A DNA stretch of 19,094 bases from assembly GCA_016292455.1 (NCBI GenBank), contig JAEDIL010000026.1, positions 1 through 19,094 on the forward strand, written 5' to 3'. The notes beneath the pieces are model-generated. The model was not told the origin of the DNA, ran no database searches, and was given only the letters and a program-made list of their open reading frames with translations. This document shows, one piece after another, positions 6,262 through 11,431 of the stretch; position 1 is the stretch's first letter, and every line of letters begins with the position of its first letter. The translations under genes and the position numbers were made by a program. The stretch is from Clostridiaceae bacterium (GTDB taxonomy: Bacteria; Bacillota; Clostridia; Oscillospirales; Acutalibacteraceae).

Positions 6262-9045
6262 ATGAAAAAGACGGAAATTAAAAAAGGCAACCTTGTCTTT
6301 GTTTCTATATGTGCTGTTATTCTGATTCTCAGCGTTGTTCTCGCCGTAACCTACCTCGGCTCAGAGAACAGCGCTTCTTTGCCTGACTCAACTGCAAACG
6401 GCAAAACGGTCTCGGCAAAACCAATTGAAAATGCGGTCAGGCTATGCGAAGGCAGTGATTTTTCTCTTTCCGGAAGTTCGGCAGAAAGTACCGAAAGCCG
6501 CGATAACGTCATGCGCTATCTTGAAGCCTCGGATTTTGCAAGTGTTTTTGTCAGTACAAAACTACTCTCATCAGCAGAAAAAAAGGTGAGTGACAAGGAA
6601 CTGAAAAAGATATTTGCGTTTTCGGAAAAACTTGCGAAAACAGGAAAAAGCGTTATTCTTGAAATCGATTATTCACATGACGTAACGGTGGCTGAAAAAG
6701 TTCTTGAAAACAAATATATCGCGGGAATTGTTTTAGTCGTGACAGAAGAGAAAACCGCTTCGCAGATTGAAAAAAAGCTTTCTGCTTTTTCAAGGATAAA
6801 CGAAAAAAAGCAGCTTGCCGTGAGAATTCCCTTTGATTACAAGGAGATTGAAAAGCTTAATTTTGATAAAACGGGTTGCAGCTTTGCTCTTTTAACCTTC
6901 GACGGAAAAACATCTGAGGAAAACGAAAAGTGGCTTTCAAAGCTTGAAAAAGCATTTAAAGGAAAGAATGTTTCAGTCTGCGCCGGTCTGCGTTTTGACA
7001 AGTGTTCAGAAAAGGCTGCTTTTGCTGAAATTCCGCTCAGAATTGCTCTTGCGTGTGATAAATCCGCTCTTGTTTCCTCACGGCTTTTTTACAACCTCAG
7101 AGATATTCGCACCGATGAAAATGGCTGTTTCTCTGCTGTCAATGAATATCTGAAAAACGGAACTGATGAGGAAAAAGCTTTTTTGTCTCTCGGTGTTGAG
7201 GGCTATGAGGAGGGTACTGTTGCAAAAGCAAATGATTATAAAACACAGATAACCGTATTCGGCTCATATCTTTTCCCGGTTGTTTTTGACGGCGAGGAAA
7301 TTGAACTTGATAAGGAAGGCAAGGCAACGCTTGAACTGTCCCTCAGAACCGGGGAAAATTCTTTCGTACTGACGCAATGCGGAAGGTCGCTGACATATAA
7401 AGTGAGAGTTGATTTTGAGGGCGAAGTGATCCGAGAAATTTCGCCGGCTTCTGCTGTTTATGCTTCACCGGGTAAAAAGGTGAAAATAATTGTCAGAGCC
7501 GCAGCTACCGCGGCGGTGACTGTCAAAGTCGGAGCTTCGCGTTACGAAGCTTCGCCGGTTACGGGGGAGAAAGACGGCTGCCGCAATTTCAGCGTTCAGT
7601 TCAAAGCTCCGAAAAGCAAGATTGAAATTGACTCAATCGGAAAAATAACTGTGCTGGCGTCATATAAAGGGGAAACCCATTCAAAAGAAGGACCTGTGGT
7701 TATTTATGCCGACAGTCTTTCGGCTGAATCAGCGGTGAGTCCCGGAAAGAATGTCACAATTCAGAATAATCTGAGTTCGCCGCCGATAAATGATGCAACA
7801 ACTGTCATACACAGTCTGACCGATCCTGCGCAGCACACAGCGCCGCAGCAGTACGTCGGCAGTCAGATGTGCATTGTCACTTCTGCCTTTGCGGATACAT
7901 GGCCGACGCTCACTGAGGATGACAGCTATGTGCCGTATTACACCCCGCTTGTCCGCGGAACGGTCGATTATGTCACCGGACAAAGCCGCATTTACGACAG
8001 CGAAGAGGAAACAACGCGCGATTTCTTTGACCTTGCTTCCGGAAGACGCGTTCTGACCAAGGACGTTATGCTCATTCCGCAGACAAGCAGGAGTGCAAAC
8101 AAAATGAGTGTGGTATCCTCATACATCAGTTCGGGAGAGCTGACAATAAAGCTTTCCACCGACTGGGAAGTTCCGTATTCTTTCAGCTTCGGACCGCAGG
8201 AATACTATACTGCCTACAGCAAAAAATATAATGTAAGCGATTTTACCGCTGATTATATTCAATTCACTTTCTATTACACAACATACGCGGACGGAATGGT
8301 GAATATTGCGGACAGTGAGGTGTTCTCGTCTGCATACTGGGACGTCAACGCCGCAAATAGAACGGCGACGCTGACGCTCCGTCTCAAAAAGAGCGGCGGT
8401 TATTACGGATATAGCGTTGAGCGCAACAACGAAGGGCAGATTGTATTCCGCTTCCGTGGCGAGCCTCTGACTCTTTCGGGAACAAAAATTGTGCTGGATC
8501 CCGGTCACGGCGGCTCTGACGGCGGTGCGCAGGGACTTTCGGGCGCACTGAATGAATCTCAGCTTAACTTTGCTCTTTCTGTTGCAATCAAAAATGAACT
8601 TGAACGGCGCGGAGCAACCGTATATCTGACGAGAACCGGCGATAATGACATCACGCTTGAAGAACGCAAGACCTTTGCAAGGCTGAATAATGCAGATGTT
8701 TTCATAAGCGTTCACTGCAATGGCTCGGTCAACACTTCAAAAAGAGGAACTTCGGTCTATTATTTCCGTCCGTTTTCCGAGCCGCTGGCCGATGCAATAT
8801 ATCAACGCATGAAATCGCTGTTTCAGAATGACTTCTGTGCGGGGACGCAGGCGTCTGAGAATATCGGTCTGGGAAACATTTTCCATCCGTTCAGCGTAAC
8901 GCGGCTGGAAGAATGTCCGAGCGTTCTGATTGAAACAGGCTTCATTACCAATGAGGAAGAGTGCCGTTTGCTTCTCGACAGCGCAAACCGCGAAAAAATC
9001 GCCGCGGCGGTTGCCGGCGGCGTTGAAGAGTATATTGCAAGATAA
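6262..9045 (+). CDS. Membrane-anchored N-acetylmuramoyl-L-alanine amidase (Amidase_3) with large N-terminal extension
   Basis: Cleaves the lactyl-amide bond between MurNAc and the stem peptide of peptidoglycan. The 927-aa protein starts with a short basic cytoplasmic end and one membrane helix (about residues 12-31), with no clear cleavage site. About 45-320 is a mixed alpha/beta region resembling a degenerate GHL10 barrel. About 387-490 is an Ig-like beta segment (PGKKVKIIVRA). About 535-735 is a beta-rich AMIN-like segment. The catalytic domain fills 740-927 with all zinc and catalytic residues visible: H749 (DPGHGG), E765 (NESQ), H818 (SVHCN) and E891 (LIETGF). AAAAGGA at 6245-6251 supports the start. 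It follows the GHL10 lipoprotein and converges on bofA, suggesting a role in envelope or spore wall remodelling, which is an inference. Confidence 0.9.
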   Translation: MKKTEIKKGNLVFVSICAVILILSVVLAVTYLGSENSASLPDSTANGKTVSAKPIENAVRLCEGSDFSLSGSSAESTESRDNVMRYLEASDFASVFVSTKLLSSAEKKVSDKELKKIFAFSEKLAKTGKSVILEIDYSHDVTVAEKVLENKYIAGIVLVVTEEKTASQIEKKLSAFSRINEKKQLAVRIPFDYKEIEKLNFDKTGCSFALLTFDGKTSEENEKWLSKLEKAFKGKNVSVCAGLRFDKCSEKAAFAEIPLRIALACDKSALVSSRLFYNLRDIRTDENGCFSAVNEYLKNGTDEEKAFLSLGVEGYEEGTVAKANDYKTQITVFGSYLFPVVFDGEEIELDKEGKATLELSLRTGENSFVLTQCGRSLTYKVRVDFEGEVIREISPASAVYASPGKKVKIIVRAAATAAVTVKVGASRYEASPVTGEKDGCRNFSVQFKAPKSKIEIDSIGKITVLASYKGETHSKEGPVVIYADSLSAESAVSPGKNVTIQNNLSSPPINDATTVIHSLTDPAQHTAPQQYVGSQMCIVTSAFADTWPTLTEDDSYVPYYTPLVRGTVDYVTGQSRIYDSEEETTRDFFDLASGRRVLTKDVMLIPQTSRSANKMSVVSSYISSGELTIKLSTDWEVPYSFSFGPQEYYTAYSKKYNVSDFTADYIQFTFYYTTYADGMVNIADSEVFSSAYWDVNAANRTATLTLRLKKSGGYYGYSVERNNEGQIVFRFRGEPLTLSGTKIVLDPGHGGSDGGAQGLSGALNESQLNFALSVAIKNELERRGATVYLTRTGDNDITLEERKTFARLNNADVFISVHCNGSVNTSKRGTSVYYFRPFSEPLADAIYQRMKSLFQNDFCAGTQASENIGLGNIFHPFSVTRLEECPSVLIETGFITNEEECRLLLDSANREKIAAAVAGGVEEYIAR

Positions 9046-9064
9046 GCGGTTTTGCATAATTTAT

Positions 9065-9328
9065 TCACGTTATTATGAGTCGAGAGAATAAAAGCGCAGC
9101 AACACCGGCCGTGCCGCCGAGTGCGGAAATTGCTAGCGTAGCCGCGTTGACAGCAAGCGAAACTCCGGTTGCCGCCGAAAGCAGATTGACCGCAAACAGC
9201 GCGGCAAGTCCCTGAGCGGCTGAAAAAAAGAATGCTTTGAAAAAATGCTTGCTTTTGAGCATTGCCGCGAGTATTATAATTCCGGAAACGGCCAGCATGA
9301 CAATTATTATTGTTGATTTCGGTTGCAT
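9065..9328 (-). CDS. bofA: BofA-family pro-sigma-K processing inhibitor-like protein
   Basis: BofA holds the SpoIVFB protease inactive in the outer forespore membrane until the forespore signals. The 87-aa product has the family size and shape: a first hydrophobic helix (residues 6-23), a KSKHFFKAFFFSA basic segment, a second helix, then the conserved N..T element (VNAATLAISALGG) and a hydrophobic end (TAGVAALLFSRLI). AAGGTGGG (9343-9336) precedes the ATG by seven bases. It ends 19 bases from the convergent amidase stop with no clear terminator between. BofA-family proteins also occur in clostridia lacking the full SpoIVFB checkpoint, so the exact role here is uncertain. Confidence 0.8.
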   Translation of the reverse strand: MQPKSTIIIVMLAVSGIIILAAMLKSKHFFKAFFFSAAQGLAALFAVNLLSAATGVSLAVNAATLAISALGGTAGVAALLFSRLIIT

Positions 9329-9350
9329 GGCTTATCCCACCTTTCAATAG

Positions 9351-9379
9351 ATTTTATTCGTGATATTACCGAAATATAA
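9351..9379 (-). promoter_or_regulatory. Candidate sigma-E promoter of bofA
   Basis: On the minus strand TTATATT (9379-9373) differs from KMATATT at one base. After 14 bases, AATAAAAT (9358-9351) matches CATACAHT at six of eight. The transcript would begin at about 9344, immediately before the ribosome site, giving a very short leader. bofA is sigma-E-dependent in B. subtilis. Confidence 0.3.
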
Positions 9380-9395
9380 CAAGGAGAGTGATTAT

Positions 9396-10346
9396 ATGAA
9401 ACCCTTAAAGCTCGAACCGGCAATTAAAGATTATATCTGGGGCGGAACACGCCTTTCAAAAGAATTTGACATGGTTTCTTTCCTTGACCGCCAGGCGGAA
9501 GCGTGGGTACTTTCGTGCCATCCGGACGGGGAGAACATTATAGAGAACGGTGCTTTTGCTTCCCGGACGCTTTCTGATGTCCTTCAGAACGAGGGCAGGG
9601 CGTATCTTGGAACACACGCTGAAAAGTTTTTGTCTTTCCCCGTTCTCATCAAGCTTATTGATGCGCGCGACAATCTTTCGCTCCAGGTACATCCGGATGA
9701 TGTTTATGCAAAAGAACACGAGAATCAGAACGGAAAGACGGAAATGTGGTATATCCTTGACTGCGAAGAGCATGCAAAGCTGATTTACGGACTTAAAGAA
9801 GACGTGACGCGCGAGCAATTTGAAACGGCGATCCGGGGAAATACAGTTCTTTCCCTTTGCAACGAAGTTGAAGTAAAAAAAGGCGACGTTTTCTTCATAG
9901 AAGCCGGAACACTGCACGCAATCGGAAAGGGAATTCTTCTTGCGGAAGTTCAGCAAAGCTCAAATGTGACTTACCGTGTTTATGATTACGGACGTCTGCA
10001 AAACGGAAAGCCGAGGGAGCTTCATATTGAAAAAGCTCTCGATGTTCTGAATCTCAGGAGGATGGATTTAAAGGAAGATTATTCACCGTCGAAAGGAGAG
10101 AACGGAAGAACTGTTCTTTCCTCATGTGACATTTTTACCGTTTCAAGACTTGATGTTGAAGAAAGCATTACCGTTACGGCGGATGAAACCTCATTTGTTT
10201 CGCTTGTTGCCCTTGACGGCAACGGAGTCCTTTGCCACAAAGACAGCGTGCTGACTTTTTATAAAGGTGAAAGTATTTTTCTTCCTGCCGGACTCGGTGA
10301 AGTTGAAATACTCGGAAATGTAAGTGTTCTTGAAACAAGAATTTGA
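9396..10346 (+). CDS. manA: Mannose-6-phosphate isomerase, class I
   Basis: A zinc enzyme interconverting mannose-6-phosphate and fructose-6-phosphate, linking mannose use or GDP-mannose supply to glycolysis. The 316-aa protein is the short Firmicute type. It begins with KLEPAIKDYIWGGTRL; the metal-binding residues are Q97 and H99 (QVHPDD), E116 (KTEMWY) and H174 (GTLHAIG). The substrate-binding QSSNVTYRVYDYGR segment follows. A GTG at 9360 would add 12 residues, but AAGGAG (9381-9386) nine bases before the ATG at 9396 decides the start. The last codons and stop lie in the first copy of a perfect 22-bp tandem repeat. It is divergent from bofA across 67 bases. No clear sigma-A promoter was seen. 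Confidence 0.95.
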   Translation: MKPLKLEPAIKDYIWGGTRLSKEFDMVSFLDRQAEAWVLSCHPDGENIIENGAFASRTLSDVLQNEGRAYLGTHAEKFLSFPVLIKLIDARDNLSLQVHPDDVYAKEHENQNGKTEMWYILDCEEHAKLIYGLKEDVTREQFETAIRGNTVLSLCNEVEVKKGDVFFIEAGTLHAIGKGILLAEVQQSSNVTYRVYDYGRLQNGKPRELHIEKALDVLNLRRMDLKEDYSPSKGENGRTVLSSCDIFTVSRLDVEESITVTADETSFVSLVALDGNGVLCHKDSVLTFYKGESIFLPAGLGEVEILGNVSVLETRI

Positions 10347-10372
10347 GTTGCTTGAAACAAGAATTTGAGTTG
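10329..10372 (+). repeat. Perfect 22-bp tandem duplication spanning the manA stop
   Basis: Bases 10329-10350 are repeated exactly as 10351-10372. The unit starts CTTGAAACAAG and ends GAGTTG. Copy one encodes the last residues LETRI and the TGA of manA; copy two is therefore untranslated. It ends seven bases before the -35 of the ribU promoter. It looks like a recent slippage or misalignment duplication. Confidence 0.95.
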
Positions 10373-10379
10373 AAATCTG

Positions 10380-10408
10380 TTGACAAAATGCGTTTACCGG
10401 TATATAAT
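10380..10408 (+). promoter_or_regulatory. Consensus sigma-A promoter of the FMN riboswitch-ribU unit
   Basis: TTGACA (10380-10385) and TATAAT (10403-10408) are both perfect and have the optimal 17-base spacer. The start should be near 10415, about ten bases before the aptamer's first pairing strand. Such a strong promoter fits a unit whose output is set by premature termination. Confidence 0.92.
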
Positions 10409-10424
10409 GCCACTGACAAATAAA

Positions 10425-10538
10425 TCTTCGGGGCGAGGTGCAATTCCTCACCGGCAGTAAAGCCTGCGAACTTTGCTTTCAGCAAAGCCGATTCGGTGCA
10501 ATTCCGAAGCCGACGGTTAAAGTCCGGACGGAAGAAGA
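10425..10538 (+). ncRNA. FMN riboswitch (RFN element)
   Basis: The conserved RFN blocks appear in order: TCTTCGGGGCGAGGTGCAAT at the 5' end, then the CACCGGCAGTAAAG block, GCCTGCGA, a variable hairpin (CTTTGCTTTCAGCAAAG, 10471-10487), GCCGATTCGGTGCAATTCCG, AAGCCGACGGTTAAAGTCCG and GACGGAAGAAGA. The closing P1 helix pairs TCTTC (10425-10429) with GAAGA (about 10531-10535). The element senses FMN and lies directly upstream of a terminator and ribU, so FMN binding should lower riboflavin uptake. Confidence 0.97.
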
Positions 10539-10567
10539 AAAACAAATGATCTTTTTTTGCTTTTCTG

Positions 10568-10592
10568 CGCCCGCAATTTTTGCGGGCGTTTT
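10568..10592 (+). terminator. Riboswitch-controlled intrinsic terminator before ribU
   Basis: CGCCCGCAA (10568-10576) pairs with TTGCGGGCG (10580-10588) and TTTT follows directly. The position, 30 bases after the aptamer and before the ribU ribosome site, is that of a transcriptional expression platform. I did not identify a confident anti-terminator partner by eye. Confidence 0.85.
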
Positions 10593-10628
10593 CATTTGTC
10601 GGAATAAATAAAGAAAGGCTGAATTGTC

Positions 10629-11198
10629 ATGAAAAAGAACAAAAAATTTACCCGCTATGTTGTTACTGCAATGCTTTGCGCTGTCAGCTTTGTGCTGTAT
10701 CTGCTTGAATTTCCGCTGTTTCCCGGAGCCTCCCATTTGAAGCTTGATCTGAGTGATATTCCTGCGCTTGTCGGTGCAATGCTTTACGGTCCTGTATGGG
10801 GCGTTGTTGTTGAACTTGTGAAAAATGTTATCGAGCTTTGCGTCAAGGGCATGGGCACGCAGATGGGCTTCGGCAACCTAATGAACTTCATTGTCGGCTC
10901 GGCGTATATTATTCCGTTCTGCCTTGTTTATAAAAGGAGCAGAAAAAAAACCGGAATTGTTTTTGCTTTGCTGCTGGGCATTGTTTCAATTGTTCTTGTC
11001 GGAATCGGTGCGAATTATCTGATTGACCCGCCGTTCTTCAAGTATTTTCTCGGAATTGAGCTTGAAAGTGCGGCACTTTGGGGAGCAATCTGGAGTGCAA
11101 CGGCACTGAACGCAATCAAGGGTGCAATGCTCGGCGTGGTAAGTCTTGTTCTTGTTCCTACGCTTATCAAACGTGTTGAAAAGGAGCATCTGGTCTGA
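10629..11198 (+). CDS. ribU: Riboflavin ECF transporter substrate-binding (S) component RibU
   Basis: RibU is the membrane S-component that binds riboflavin and works with the shared ECF energising module (EcfA, EcfA', EcfT), which is not in this window. The 189-aa protein has about six membrane helices and the family's characteristic stretch KLDLSDIPALVGAMLYGPVW, followed by GVVVELVKNVIELC and the conserved GNLMNFIVGSAYIIPF segment. GAAAGG (10613-10618) lies ten bases before the ATG. The FMN riboswitch upstream confirms the substrate assignment and its feedback control by FMN. The unit is monocistronic, bounded by a terminator-like palindrome at 11308-11344. Confidence 0.96.
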   Translation: MKKNKKFTRYVVTAMLCAVSFVLYLLEFPLFPGASHLKLDLSDIPALVGAMLYGPVWGVVVELVKNVIELCVKGMGTQMGFGNLMNFIVGSAYIIPFCLVYKRSRKKTGIVFALLLGIVSIVLVGIGANYLIDPPFFKYFLGIELESAALWGAIWSATALNAIKGAMLGVVSLVLVPTLIKRVEKEHLV

Positions 11199-11307
11199 AA
11201 GTTCAGTGTAAAAATGTAAGAGTGACACGGTTCGTTTCAGACATTAAGAGGCAGTGCTTTTGGTAAAGCGGAGCTTCTGACTTTGTAATTTATGTATGCG
11301 GTACCAA

Positions 11308-11344
11308 AAAACAGCGCTGTTTTTTCTAAAAATGGCGCTGTTTT
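11308..11344. terminator. Long terminator-like palindrome between ribU and the S8 protease gene
   Basis: Arms 11308-11324 and 11328-11344 can form a 17-bp stem (AAAACAGCGC/GCGCTGTTTT, then two wobble pairs, then TTTTT/AAAAA) with a three-base loop. T-rich sequence follows on the plus strand (CTGTTATTTT) and TTTTTT on the minus strand, so it could terminate in both directions. The left half is itself a perfect 20-bp palindrome (11306-11325). The rest of the 233-base gap holds no gene I can support. Confidence 0.65.
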
Positions 11345-11356
11345 CTGTTATTTTGG

Positions 11357-11385
11357 TTGCTATGGCATAAAAACTGTGGTAATAT
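11357..11385 (+). promoter_or_regulatory. Candidate sigma-A promoter of the S8 protease gene
   Basis: TTGCTA (11357-11362) and TAATAT (11380-11385) are separated by 17 bases. Each hexamer matches the consensus at four positions. An alternative sigma-K-like -10 lies eight bases further on. Confidence 0.4.
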
Positions 11386-11401
11386 AAGAAATCATAGAAT
11401 A
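11372..11401 (+). promoter_or_regulatory. Alternative sigma-K-like promoter of the S8 protease gene
   Basis: CATAGAATA (11393-11401) is an exact match to the sigma-K -10 consensus CATANNNTA. AACT (11372-11375), a loose match to the -35 mACm, lies 17 bases upstream. The start would be near 11408, with AAGGGGG at 11418-11424. The -35 element is too short to be strong evidence. Confidence 0.25.
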
Positions 11402-11431
11402 TCCGGCTGATTCGGATAAGGGGGAATTCAT

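Noticed and set aside
8119..8715. 198-aa antisense open frame inside the amidase gene
   Set aside because: It lies entirely antisense to a conserved catalytic domain and the beta-rich segment, so it is a reading-frame shadow.
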